From: Gammaproteobacteria bacterium
Lineage (GTDB): Bacteria; Pseudomonadota; Gammaproteobacteria; Methylococcales; Methylococcaceae
Reading direction: 5' to 3'
Assembly: GCA_009922685.1 (NCBI GenBank)
Contig: RFVA01000011.1
Location: forward strand, 1-52,241
Length of the DNA: 52,241 bases
Numbering within the stretch: the first letter of the stretch is position 1; each line of letters opens with the position of its first letter. Both the position numbers and the translations under genes were made by a program. The notes below the pieces were generated by a model that was not told where the DNA came from, made no database searches, and worked only from the letters and a program-made list of their open reading frames with translations. Positions 8,924 to 17,921 of this stretch are shown here, one piece after another.

Positions 8924-9931
8924 TTAACGTTTTCTAGATGCGCGGTCAATCAACGCCAGAAGATCGGGGCCAAAACGAGGCGATAGATGCGCATCCACCG
9001 GAAGATACCAATGGTTTTCTCGGGCCAAATGGAAACATTTGACGGCATCTTTTTCTGTCATCAGGAGGGCTTCATCGCCGGCAAAATCGAGATCCTTTTT
9101 CGTGTAGCGATAATGATCGGGATAGGTCTTTGTCTGCATAGTGAGACCTTGGGCTTCCAAAAGGCTATAAAACCGATCTGGGTTACCAATGCCCGCCATC
9201 GCATGAAGCGGAGCACCCATAAATCCAGGGAGTGGTTTTCGTTGGCAAACATTTTTGAGGTTAGTCGCCAAGGCGCCTTTGAGCTCCATCGAATAATCAG
9301 CCTCTGGATTTAAGCCGTGATGAACAATCATGTCGACGTCCTTAAGGCGTTCAATGGGTTCCCTTAAGGGGCCGGCTGGGAGCAGGTGGCCATTGCCAAA
9401 ACCTCTTTGACCATCGATCACCGCGATTTCAATATCCCTGATTAATTCGTAGTGCTGAAGGCCATCGTCGGTAATCAGGATATCCACATCATGTGCTTTC
9501 AGGAGAGCTTCACCGGCCAGAACCCGTTGCGGATGGACAAAGACGGGACAACCCGTGCGACGGGCGATGATGACGGGTTCGTCCCCCCCCTGATAAGCAG
9601 AGGTCTGAAAGGTAATGCCCAGAGGCTCGCGTGTAATGTGGCCCCCGTAACCTCGACTAATGATCCCGGGCTTGAAGCCTTTAGATTTCAAAAATTGTGC
9701 AAGCCAGATAGTGAGGGGCGTCTTGCCGGTCCCGCCGACGGTCAGATTGCCGACGACGATGACAGGGACTGGTAACTCCTTGGAAACGATTCTGCCACTC
9801 TGATAGGCTTCCTTCATGAGACCGACGCTATGCCGATAGACCTGTTCGATGGGAAGCAAGAAGGGATTCGCTTTTTTTTGGCCGTACCAGAGATGATGGG
9901 TAAGGCGATGAATAACGTTCGATACAGCCAT
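8924..9931 (-). CDS. lpxK: Tetraacyldisaccharide 4'-kinase LpxK
   Basis: LpxK phosphorylates the 4' position of the lipid A disaccharide at the inner membrane using ATP, the sixth step of the Raetz pathway. The 335-residue product has the Walker A motif GNLTVGGTGKTP at residues 61-72, followed by SRGYGG, DDGLQH and a C-terminal TEKDAVK block, all diagnostic. Length is normal. The usual msbA and kdsB neighbours are absent. It lies 23 bp upstream of srkA on the same strand and may be transcribed with it. This gene shows that the host is a lipid A-bearing Gram-negative. Confidence 0.96.
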   Translation of the reverse strand: MAVSNVIHRLTHHLWYGQKKANPFLLPIEQVYRHSVGLMKEAYQSGRIVSKELPVPVIVVGNLTVGGTGKTPLTIWLAQFLKSKGFKPGIISRGYGGHITREPLGITFQTSAYQGGDEPVIIARRTGCPVFVHPQRVLAGEALLKAHDVDILITDDGLQHYELIRDIEIAVIDGQRGFGNGHLLPAGPLREPIERLKDVDMIVHHGLNPEADYSMELKGALATNLKNVCQRKPLPGFMGAPLHAMAGIGNPDRFYSLLEAQGLTMQTKTYPDHYRYTKKDLDFAGDEALLMTEKDAVKCFHLARENHWYLPVDAHLSPRFGPDLLALIDRASRKR

Positions 9932-10105
9932 GGGGTATTTTTAAGATGGAGTTTTTCCTCTACCATCGCCCCTCAACAGGCCTTTTGTCAATCTCCATGG
10001 ACGTTCTCGTATCTTGCCTTTGGTGACATGAGCGTGTGCTGATGAATTTTGACCCTGAAAGAAGGCCTCACATGAAGCGTTTCTCCAGCGCTGCCAGAAC
10101 GTTAG

Positions 10106-10906
10106 GACCCAGGCTCCGATTTAGCCAATTTTCCGAATAGCGCCTATACCCTCCCACAAGGGGGGTTTTACCTTGAGGCGTCCCCCATCAGCTATACCTC
10201 TGCCTCAAAGCGCGCCTCCCCTCAATATAACGCTGAATATCTTTTGCGTTATGGTCTCCTTGATGACATTGAGATCCGTCTTTATTCTCAAGGCTTCACC
10301 GTTCAAGGGAATCCCAATAAAGCCATCGGTTTTAGTCCTTTGACCTTCGATAGTAAGGTTCATTTTTGGGATGAATGGGAGGATTATCATCTCCCTGCGG
10401 CGGGCCTTGAAGTCCTCTTACAAACCGATCTTTTAGGATCGCCAGAATTTAATGGTGGTCTTGAACCGGCCATAAGCCTCAATTTTGACCAATCTCTTCC
10501 TTATGAACTTGAGATTGAATACAACGTCGGTGCGGCACGTTTTCAGGATCCTCAAAACGTTGATAACAGTCTCTGGGACGCGACCTTTTCATGGGCCCTG
10601 CAACGGGCCATGACCGAGGATATCGACCTCTTTATCAATGGTTACTACAACGCCTCGAGTCTTCCAAGAAACACCCGCTATAGCGATAAATACCAGAGGG
10701 TTTGCCCAAGCGATGGACCTTGTCGCGATGAGCAAAAGATCCGGCAGGCAATTAACCCTGGTGCAAAGCAAAAAATGCAGGCCATCGGGATGGGAGGCAT
10801 TTGGACGATGGATAAACACACGGTCTTTTTTACCAATCTCGCCGCGGGGGTTTCAAGTTCAACCCCAGACTTTACGGGCTACATCGGATTTGCCTGGACC
10901 CCTTGA
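10106..10906 (+). pseudogene. Outer-membrane transporter-like beta-barrel protein with missing 5' end
   Basis: The reading frame is open from 10106, just after a TAG at 10103, to the stop at 10904-10906. Its sequence before the first possible start still looks like mature protein, including NSAYTLPQGGFYLEASPISY around 10136-10195. It continues into a barrel-like region with alternating aromatic strands and ends YIGFAWTP. The first in-frame start is a TTG at 10244, inside conserved sequence, so a protein made from it would lack the signal peptide and first strands. An ATG at 10072 is in another frame, closes at 10140 and encodes no hydrophobic leader. The gene therefore looks decayed or affected by an indel. 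It resembles transporter proteins of the phenol-degradation MetA barrel type, an assignment made from memory of the family. Confidence 0.55.
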
Positions 10907-10948
10907 GTGTCCATGGCTTTTGGGGTCTTGAGCCGTTACTAACCCTTT

Positions 10949-13432
10949 TTAGCCCGGCCAGCGCCATCCGTTGATTTCTGGGCTATCTATTCCATGTTCG
11001 TAGGCGTATTCACGGCAGGCAATCTGCTGATTCCGGTAACGCTCTTTGGCGTGTGAGCCCGCGTTTTGGAGGGAGGGCACCCGATCAATGACATCCATGG
11101 CCAGACTAAAACGGTCAATTTGGTTTTGAATCGCAAGTTCTAAAGGCGTATTGATATTCCCTTTCTCCTTGTACCCTCGAACATGGAAGTTCCCATGATT
11201 GGTTCTTCGGTAGGCAAGGCGATGGATCAGATAGGGATAGCCGTGGAAGTTAAAGATGACGGGTTTATCGATGGTAAAGAGGCTATCAAAATCTCGGGTC
11301 GACAAGCCGTGGGGATGTTCGTAATCAGGCTGTAACTTAAAGAGATCCACCACATTAATAAAACGGATTTTGAGTGCTTTGAAGTCTTTCTTCAGCATGG
11401 CGGTGGCTGCGAGCGCTTCTTTGGTTGGGATGTCGCCGGCTGAAGCGATCACGACATCCGGCTCCTCCCCCTGATCGTTACTGGCCCAATCCCAGATGCC
11501 GATGCCCTTGGTGCAGTGGGCAATCGCCGAATCCATATCGAGATACTGGAGGTGCGCTTGCTTATCGGCCACAATCACATTGATGTAGTTTTCACTGCGA
11601 AGGCAATGATTGGCAATCGAGAGGAGGCAATTGACATCCGGTGGCAGGTAAATACGGGTGACTTCCGCGCTTTTATTGACCACGATATCGAGAAATCCCG
11701 GATCTTGGTGAGTAAACCCGTTGTGATCCTGGCGCCACACCGTGGATGTAATCAAGAGGTTCAGGGAGGCAACACTGCTTCGCCAAGAGAGGTTATTGCA
11801 GATGGCCAGCCATTTCGCGTGCTGATTGAACATGGAATCGATGACATGGACGAAGGATTCATAGGTCGAAAAGAATCCATGGCGCCCCGTTAGGAGATAA
11901 CCCTCCAGCATTCCCTCGAGCGTATGTTCACTGAGCATTTCAATCACTCGTCCATCGACAGCGAGTTCGCCGCCATCGGCATCTTCAGGGAAGGTGGCTT
12001 CAATCCAAAACTTCTTTGACACGGCGTAGATGTCATGAAGTTTGTTGGAGGTATTTTCATCCGGACCAAAGACCCTGAAGTGAGTCATATTGGCCGCCAT
12101 GATATCTCTTAGAAACTGCCCCAAGGGTCGGGTGTTTTCCGCTTCTATAGCGCCTGGGGATGGGAGCTGCGCGCAATAATCCTTGTAGTTGGGCATCTTC
12201 AGCGCGCGTTTGAGCCGTCCCCCATTCGTGTGGGGGTTAGCCCCCATGCGCCGTTCTCCTTGAGGGGCCAGTGCCCGGATGATGGCATTCGGGGTCCCTT
12301 TTTCATCGAAGAGCGTGTCAGGGTCATAGCTTCTCAGCCAGGTTTCAAGTAAGGCGAGATGTTCTTCGTTTTTAACAACATCAGTCATCGGAACCTGATG
12401 AGCGCGCCAGAAGCCTTCAATGTGGTGGTGATCAATGGTTTTGGGAGCAGTCCATCCCTTAGGGCTCCTCAGCACAATCATCGGCCATCTTGGGCGCGTA
12501 ATGGCCCCCCCGGTGCGTGCTTTTTGTTGGATCTCTCTAATCATGGCGATACAGTGATCTAGAGTCGCTGCCATGGCTTGGTGCATTGACTCAGGGTCTG
12601 ATCCCTCGACGAAAAAAGGCGTCCACCCGGTGCCTTCAAAAAACTGTTGCAATTCTTCATGGCTGATACGGGCAAGGATCGTTGGATTATTGATCTTGTA
12701 GCCGTTCAAATTAAGAATCGGTAGCACGACGCCATCACGGGCCGGATTAAGAAACTTGTTGACGTGCCAGGAGGTCGCAAGTGGGCCTGTTTCTGCTTCG
12801 CCATCGCCCACCACGGCGGCAACGATCAAGTCGGGATTGTCGAATGCAGCGCCACAGGCATGGGAGAGGACATAACCTAATTCACCGCCCTCATGAATGG
12901 ATCCCGGTGTTTCTGGGGTGCAGTGGCTGCCAATGCCGCCTGGAAAGGAGAATTGCCGAAAAAAGGCCAACAAGCCTTCCTCATCAAGCGATTTATCCGG
13001 ATAGATCTCGGAGTAACTCCCTTCAAGGTAGACTGGACCTAATACACCCGGGGCACCATGCCCTGGCCCAGCTAGAAATATGACATCAAGGTCATGGGTG
13101 TTAATGACCCGATTGAGATGGGTCCAGATAAAGGACAGGGCAGGGCTTGCACCCCAATGGCCCAAAAGGCGGTTTTTAATGTGTTCGGGCTTTAAAGGTT
13201 CTTTAAGGAGGGCGTTTTCCCTTAGATAGATCATCCCCAGGGCCAGATAATTACAAGCCCGCCAAAAGGCGTCCACCTGAGCGAGAAGGCCCGTATCCAG
13301 TGGGGTTCCTGAAATAGTGGATCGTGCTGGACCGAAGCTACTGATGTTGCTCGGATCTTTAATGTGTTGAGAGTCGTTCATAGGGGGATTAAGTCCTGTC
13401 ATGGGCGGGGATGAGATGAAACGTCGCTGCAT
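10949..13432 (-). CDS. xfp: Xylulose-5-phosphate/fructose-6-phosphate phosphoketolase
   Basis: This thiamine diphosphate enzyme cleaves xylulose-5-P (and often fructose-6-P) with phosphate to acetyl-phosphate plus glyceraldehyde-3-P (or erythrose-4-P), bypassing carbon loss in glycolysis. The 827-residue product has GPGHGAPG, the His-rich [19 protein letters not shown], the TPP/Mg motif GDGEAETGP and a C-terminal transketolase-like domain with [16 protein letters not shown]. All are typical, and length is standard (about 790-830). The N-terminal 20 residues look non-conserved, so ATG 13402 or 13381 may be the real start. It stands alone, convergent with the broken barrel gene and divergent from the 13623 lipoprotein gene. 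No acetate kinase gene lies next to it. Confidence 0.96.
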   Translation of the reverse strand: MQRRFISSPPMTGLNPPMNDSQHIKDPSNISSFGPARSTISGTPLDTGLLAQVDAFWRACNYLALGMIYLRENALLKEPLKPEHIKNRLLGHWGASPALSFIWTHLNRVINTHDLDVIFLAGPGHGAPGVLGPVYLEGSYSEIYPDKSLDEEGLLAFFRQFSFPGGIGSHCTPETPGSIHEGGELGYVLSHACGAAFDNPDLIVAAVVGDGEAETGPLATSWHVNKFLNPARDGVVLPILNLNGYKINNPTILARISHEELQQFFEGTGWTPFFVEGSDPESMHQAMAATLDHCIAMIREIQQKARTGGAITRPRWPMIVLRSPKGWTAPKTIDHHHIEGFWRAHQVPMTDVVKNEEHLALLETWLRSYDPDTLFDEKGTPNAIIRALAPQGERRMGANPHTNGGRLKRALKMPNYKDYCAQLPSPGAIEAENTRPLGQFLRDIMAANMTHFRVFGPDENTSNKLHDIYAVSKKFWIEATFPEDADGGELAVDGRVIEMLSEHTLEGMLEGYLLTGRHGFFSTYESFVHVIDSMFNQHAKWLAICNNLSWRSSVASLNLLITSTVWRQDHNGFTHQDPGFLDIVVNKSAEVTRIYLPPDVNCLLSIANHCLRSENYINVIVADKQAHLQYLDMDSAIAHCTKGIGIWDWASNDQGEEPDVVIASAGDIPTKEALAATAMLKKDFKALKIRFINVVDLFKLQPDYEHPHGLSTRDFDSLFTIDKPVIFNFHGYPYLIHRLAYRRTNHGNFHVRGYKEKGNINTPLELAIQNQIDRFSLAMDVIDRVPSLQNAGSHAKERYRNQQIACREYAYEHGIDSPEINGWRWPG

Positions 13433-13622
13433 CTTAAAACCGCACTATAAACCTCGATGACGTGTTTCGTGTGACGAGACGACGATGACTTTGATCGGGG
13501 AGTGATCTCATCTAAAGAAGGTGAGAGGGATAGCTTTTGAAGCCTCAGGTTTCAAGAAAGATTAAGTCGGCGTAGGATGGTGTTGCCTTTTTAACGACTA
13601 ATATAGATGGGGGAAAACTTTG

Positions 13623-14036
13623 ATGCGTTTTCAACTTTTAAAGACATGTGTTGGGTCTCTCGCTCTCATCGCTTTGCCCGCTTGTCAGACGTTGCCGCTG
13701 CAGAATTTTGACAACGCTCCGATTCATCTGGCGAATAACCATGAGACGCTCAAGGATGTTGAAAAGGCCATCATTCGTGCGGGTACCCGCCTTGGATGGC
13801 AAATCAGAACGATCAAGCCGGGGCAGATTCAGGCCAAGCTCTATGAAGAAGATCAGATGGCTGAAGTCACCATTGATTACAGTTTGAGTCTCTACAATAT
13901 CCATTATCTCAATAGTGAAAATCTTCGTTATAGCGCTCAGCCTGGAAGTCCTACGATGATCTACAAGGACTATAATGACTGGGTACAAGCGCTTGATCGG
14001 GGCATCCGACAGGAACTGCTGAATCATCCTTCATAG
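13623..14036 (+). CDS. Small conserved lipoprotein
   Basis: The 137-residue product starts MRFQLLKTCVGSLALIALPA followed by Cys, a clear lipobox (LPAC), so it is a membrane-anchored lipoprotein. The mature part is an alpha/beta domain of about 115 residues with the pattern of a widespread proteobacterial lipoprotein: a GWxIRTIKPGQIQAKL strand, a predicted strand TIDYSLSLYNIHYLNSENL, and a Tyr/Asn/Trp motif KDYNDWVQALDRGI near the end. I know no function for it. The start is placed at ATG 13623 instead of the adjacent TTG at 13620; GGGGGA upstream is the likely ribosome-binding site. It is divergent from the phosphoketolase gene across about 190 bp. Confidence 0.82.
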   Translation: MRFQLLKTCVGSLALIALPACQTLPLQNFDNAPIHLANNHETLKDVEKAIIRAGTRLGWQIRTIKPGQIQAKLYEEDQMAEVTIDYSLSLYNIHYLNSENLRYSAQPGSPTMIYKDYNDWVQALDRGIRQELLNHPS

Positions 14037-14110
14037 TTCTCCTGCGCCGAGACTTTTCTTTAGGTTTCGGCGGATCTTTAGTCCCTCCGTGAATTTATCG
14101 GAGCAGCTCC

Positions 14111-15565
14111 ATGGGATACCGAACATCTCCCCGTCGAACGAACCTTGCTGCGTTGGCCGAGGCAGGCCGGGTCGCTCGTCAACGACTGCCCAGAAAAAAT
14201 CTCGGCATCTGGGATAAAGAGTCCTCCCAAAGGGACCCCTTAAAGCTTCTAGAACAACAAGAATCGACCCGGGTACCTGAGCTGATTCCTTTGAGGCATC
14301 ATCGGATGGCGGTCAGTCCCTTCGCCTTCTACCGGGGGTCTGCCATCGTCATGGCGCATGATCTTGGCCACCAAAGACCCCATTCAGGCCTCCATGTTCA
14401 ACTCTCAGGGGATGCCCACCTCGCAAACTTTGGACTGTTTGCAGCACCCGATCGGACGGTGGTTTTCGATATCAACGATTTTGATGAAACTCATGAGGGC
14501 CCTTTTGAGTGGGACGTTTTGAGATTGTCGACATCTTTTTTGTTGGCCAGTGACGAAAATGCGCTGTCTGAGCGTGTCTCGAGAGAGATTGCTTTCATTG
14601 CGGCCAAGACTTACCGACATGCCATGCTTCAATATGCATCGATGCATGAGATTGACATCTGGTATCAGCGATTTGATGAAGCGTGGCTAGAAAACCTGAT
14701 TTGTAATCTCCATGGCAAGGCGGCGGTTGAAAGAATTCGGCGTTATGTGGCCAAGGCACGGGCTAGTAACCGTTGGTCTGCGGTTGAAAAACTAACGGAA
14801 ACCTTAAATGGGCATCCGCGTTTTTTGGATCTGCCCCCTTTACTGACGAGGATCCCCCTTCATCATGAGGCCCAACGAGCACTGAATGATCTTTTTGATC
14901 GCTATGCCGACACCTTATCGGGTGGCGGGCGTGCACTCCTTTCTCGCTACCAACTGGTGGATGCCGCTCATAAGGTCGTCGGCGTGGGGAGTGTCGGATT
15001 ATTAGCTTATGTCTATCTCCTAAAGGGGTACCATTCAGATGACCTTTTAGTATTACAGGCTAAAGAGGCTGTTGCCTCCGTCATTGCGCCCTTTAGCCCC
15101 ACACCCTGCCTTGATGAAGCCGGACGGCGGGTGGTTCAGGGTCAACGGTTGATGCAGGCCCAAACGGATCTCTTCTTGGGATGGTTAAAAGGGCCTACGG
15201 GAAGAACGTTCTATGTTCGTCAACTCCGTGACATGAAATGGTCACCGGACATTGATCGGATGGATGAAGAAGAGCTGATTTCCTACGCGCACCTTTGTGG
15301 GCGGACGCTCGCGAGAGCCCACGCGAGGTCAGGCCGATCAGTCTCCATTGCTGCCTACCTGGGTAAAAGTGAAAAATTTGAAGAGGCGGTCGCGACCTTT
15401 GCAGAACGCTATGGCCGCCAGGTGAAGACGGATCATGAAGCTTTTAGAATGGCGATTAAAATGGGCACACTGCCAGAATCAGGTGGTCATTTTGGTCTGC
15501 CCAATTTCAAAGTGTCAGCACGCGGTATTGAGCCAGTTATTCAGCCCAAAACGCTGAGTACCTGA
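14111..15565 (+). CDS. DUF2252 family protein
   Basis: The 484-residue protein matches DUF2252, a family of unknown function with a distant protein-kinase/aminoglycoside-phosphotransferase-like fold. Visible blocks are RHHRMAVSPFAFYRGSA near residue 60-77, LSGDAHLANFGLFAAPD near 97-113 (resembling the HGDxxxxN catalytic loop) and VVFDINDFDETHEGPFEWD near 115-133 (resembling the metal-binding DFD). VVGVGSVG and a C-terminal ARAHARSG follow. No signal peptide is seen, so it is cytosolic. An upstream GGAG supports the ATG at 14111. It lies 74 bp after the lipoprotein gene on the same strand and may share its transcript. Kinase-like activity is an inference from the motifs only. Confidence 0.9.
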   Translation: MGYRTSPRRTNLAALAEAGRVARQRLPRKNLGIWDKESSQRDPLKLLEQQESTRVPELIPLRHHRMAVSPFAFYRGSAIVMAHDLGHQRPHSGLHVQLSGDAHLANFGLFAAPDRTVVFDINDFDETHEGPFEWDVLRLSTSFLLASDENALSERVSREIAFIAAKTYRHAMLQYASMHEIDIWYQRFDEAWLENLICNLHGKAAVERIRRYVAKARASNRWSAVEKLTETLNGHPRFLDLPPLLTRIPLHHEAQRALNDLFDRYADTLSGGGRALLSRYQLVDAAHKVVGVGSVGLLAYVYLLKGYHSDDLLVLQAKEAVASVIAPFSPTPCLDEAGRRVVQGQRLMQAQTDLFLGWLKGPTGRTFYVRQLRDMKWSPDIDRMDEEELISYAHLCGRTLARAHARSGRSVSIAAYLGKSEKFEEAVATFAERYGRQVKTDHEAFRMAIKMGTLPESGGHFGLPNFKVSARGIEPVIQPKTLST

Positions 15566-15616
15566 AGCAGGGATCTTCATTGAGCGTTTGGATCTCGAAG
15601 GAGAAGAGTCGGCCCA

Positions 15617-16462
15617 TTAACCTGATGTCACGTTCCAGCGTTTTTCGACTTCATGAATAAACCCATCAACAAACCGATTGTCATGAAAGTGTTCAGCGTA
15701 ACTTTCCATAAGGTTTGAGTGCCAATGAATATTTAAGGAGCAGTCACACGTCCTTGGATCGTGCCAATCACGTTCCTTGCTCACCACCAGCACCTCACAG
15801 CCTGAGATGACGGCTTCTCGCAAGACATTACTGTAGTGATCATAGGAATAGAGCGTCTTGCAGCGTCGAAGACTGTCTCCTAAGTGCTTCATGTTGCTGG
15901 CCACTTTTTCAAGCGGAATTGTTTTAACGCCTCCCGGAAGAGGAAACGCTTGTTGGAGGGCATGACCTTTGTGCGTGAACGATAATGACAGTGTTTTTGG
16001 GATCGATGGATCCGGATAGATGGCCTCGGGATCGATCAAACCGAACCAAATGACTCGCTCAGGTCCTAGGTTTTCTCTGGCAGCGATGCTTGCAATGGGA
16101 AGTTTATTTGCATCGTAGACGAAGACCATCTCCTCTGAGGGGTAAGAGGCATCTCCCCCCAAAAGCCCAGGATCATTCATGACCCAGCGGATAATTTTTG
16201 GAGCCTTGAGGGGATTCCCACTCACCACCTCGGGGTAGATCACAATACTTTGTGATGCGGATCCAGAATAAAACGGGGTTAGCCAAGCTTTAGGTGGATG
16301 ACCCGACCCTTTGATCGCGGCTGAAAAGCCTCTGGCATTCAGATGATGGCAGAGGCGAAAGAGGGCCCTTACCCCAGAGCTTCTGTGGGTGTAGCGAGGG
16401 GCCCAAATGAGAAAGGTTGGAGGACGTTGCTCCCTTAGGAATGGAAGGAATCGAGGCCGCAT
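15617..16462 (-). CDS. Glycosyltransferase-like protein (GT-B type C-terminal domain)
   Basis: The 281-residue product starts at ATG 16462, one base after the stop of the upstream acyltransferase frame, so it depends on that gene for translation. It begins with a Rossmann-like strand (FLIWAPRYTHRSSGVRALF), where the RSSG-x-R-AL pattern resembles the N-terminal nucleotide loop of GT-B enzymes. It ends with YSYDHYSNVLREAVISGCEV, like the donor-binding part of glycosyltransferases. No classical EX7E motif is evident and the protein is shorter than usual GT-B enzymes (350-400). The frame is open further upstream, but that stretch is the antisense-free overlap with the acyltransferase coding region. 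A role in making a surface glycan with its upstream partner is plausible but unproven. Confidence 0.62.
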   Translation of the reverse strand: MRPRFLPFLREQRPPTFLIWAPRYTHRSSGVRALFRLCHHLNARGFSAAIKGSGHPPKAWLTPFYSGSASQSIVIYPEVVSGNPLKAPKIIRWVMNDPGLLGGDASYPSEEMVFVYDANKLPIASIAARENLGPERVIWFGLIDPEAIYPDPSIPKTLSLSFTHKGHALQQAFPLPGGVKTIPLEKVASNMKHLGDSLRRCKTLYSYDHYSNVLREAVISGCEVLVVSKERDWHDPRTCDCSLNIHWHSNLMESYAEHFHDNRFVDGFIHEVEKRWNVTSG

Positions 16463-16463
16463 T

Positions 16464-17310
16464 TCAATACGACGGGCTTCGATAGGCCGGGAAATAGTTT
16501 GGGTGCATCCCACGTTGAGCACAAAGAGCTTGATAGGTGGGAAGCGCGTTAATCCGCCGCAACAGATAAACCGGTTCCATGTGATTGGCCCATCGGGCTT
16601 TGAAGATGCGAAGTCCTTCACTAGCGCCCGCAGGCATCCCACCGGTCATTAATCTTAACTGATGCGCTAAGGCATAGTCTTGAAGTCCTTTCATGAGGAG
16701 ATAAGACGCATTCCAGCCAAGCCCTTCGGGGGTGAACACCATATGGAGTATCTGGAGGACATCTCCAAACACAACGCCACACGCCATCGCACCGATAGTG
16801 GTATCTTCTTTGACTCTGAAGAAGATGCCATCATTTAATGCTGCGATACTTTCAAAGTGCTCAAGACTGAAATCAATATAGGTTTCCTTATACTTTTGCT
16901 AAACGCTTCCTCGCTCGACTACTGAGGGACGGGATAGGGCGCTTTGGATCAAAGACATAGTGTTCCTTCAAAAAAACCGGGTCAAGACCACGTCCCCGGG
17001 GAATGAAACCAGGCTGAGTGACGACCGTCAGCGTCACGAAATCCTCAAAATCATCTTTAAGGGCGTCTAACATAGAGTTGTTTTCAATATGTAGATAGGG
17101 CCATGGACCGACACCATCGACATAGGGTGTGCCCGCAATGGAGCGTTCTAGTAGGTAAAAATGGCCCGAAATATGGGGTTTCGGTGAGCCTATCGTTGAA
17201 AGTCCCTTGACGTAGGTGTCGGCATGAAAGGGGCAAAGGCTCTTCATCGATTTGGCTTTGAGGAAGGTCAATACGCGAAAGGTGGACCCTTGGAATTCCT
17301 CAAGTGACAT
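16464..17310 (-). pseudogene. FemAB/GNAT-like acyltransferase split by a one-base frameshift
   Basis: Two minus-strand frames form one protein of about 281 residues. The first runs from ATG 17310 to a TAA at 16888-16890; the second continues from the same place to a TGA at 16464-16466. Around 16890-16900 the minus strand reads GCAAAAGTATAAGG. Removing one A of the A4 run restores AK-YKETYIDFSL and an open frame into the C-terminal half, which carries LRLMTGGMPAGASEGLRIFK and WANHMEPVYLLRRI. The fold resembles GNAT/FemAB-type transferases used in cell-surface biosynthesis. The total length, 847 bp (282 codons plus 1), fits a single inserted base. This could be a real mutation, slippage on the A run, or an assembly error. 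The next gene starts one base after its stop. Confidence 0.7.
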
Positions 17311-17338
17311 GCTTTCTCGAGGGGGGAGAGAGAGGCGT

Positions 17339-17369
17339 GAAGGCCGCCTGAGCGATTCAGGCGGTCTTC
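17339..17369 (-). terminator. 13-bp hairpin downstream of the small exported protein gene
   Basis: GAAGGCCGCCTGA (17339-17351) pairs with TCAGGCGGTCTTC (17357-17369) with one G-T wobble and a 5-nt loop. It lies about 27 bp after the stop of the minus-strand gene ending at 17396 and before the next minus gene starting at 17310. The minus-strand 3' flank is not U-rich, so it is a candidate terminator without a classical U tract. Confidence 0.6.
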
Positions 17370-17395
17370 CTTAGAAGGTCTTGGGGCAGAAAGAC

Positions 17396-17752
17396 TTAGC
17401 TGCCACCACCGAACTTCGGTCCACCGGACTTCTTCATGTCGCGCATGGACTCTTCAACCATTTGGGTCGCTCCAGCAAGATCACCCGACTTCGAGGCTTC
17501 AAGGGCACGCTTCAATTTTCCAGTGATGCGTTGCTGAGCGGCTGAATCAAGCTTCGCTCGGGCTTCAGTCAGGGCCGCTTCAGCTTCTGTTTGAAAGACA
17601 GCAGCATTACCGGCTTTACCCGCATCAACGGCCTTTTGCGCCGGGATAGCCAGCGGAGACAGGTCTTCATTCATCGGGCCGCCAGCAGCAAGAGTGGCAC
17701 CATTGAAGGCGACAGACAGAATGAAGGCTGACAGAGCAATTGGTAGTTTCAT
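17396..17752 (-). CDS. Small exported helical protein, SmbP-like
   Basis: The 118-residue product starts at ATG 17752, chosen because AGGA lies 9 bases upstream and because it begins a clean signal peptide (MKLPIALSAFILSVAF, cleavage near LAAG). The mature part is almost entirely helical and Ala/Lys/Glu-rich: AVDAGKAGNAAVF, EAALTEARAKLDSAAQQ, LKRALEASKSGDLAGATQMV. This is the repeat spacing seen in small metal-binding protein SmbP of Nitrosomonas. The many histidines that bind metal in SmbP are absent here, so metal binding is doubtful. The C-terminal tail is Lys/Gly-rich. A 13-bp hairpin follows the gene. The family link is a judgement from pattern and not a search result. Confidence 0.75.
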   Translation of the reverse strand: MKLPIALSAFILSVAFNGATLAAGGPMNEDLSPLAIPAQKAVDAGKAGNAAVFQTEAEAALTEARAKLDSAAQQRITGKLKRALEASKSGDLAGATQMVEESMRDMKKSGGPKFGGGS

Positions 17753-17921
17753 TAGAAATGTCCTAGTGGTGAGCCCTTTGGTAACGGGCCGAAACATGAT
17801 CAAGGCAGTATTTAGGCAATAAAAAAACAGCCCAATGGCTGCTTGCCTAACATCTGACTATTTTACTATGAAATAGTTCTCGGAATTCCAGAAAAAGTGC
17901 CATTGTCCGTTGCGAGGATAT

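Noticed and set aside
11516-11893. Plus-strand frame inside the phosphoketolase gene
   Set aside because: Antisense shadow of a well-conserved enzyme.
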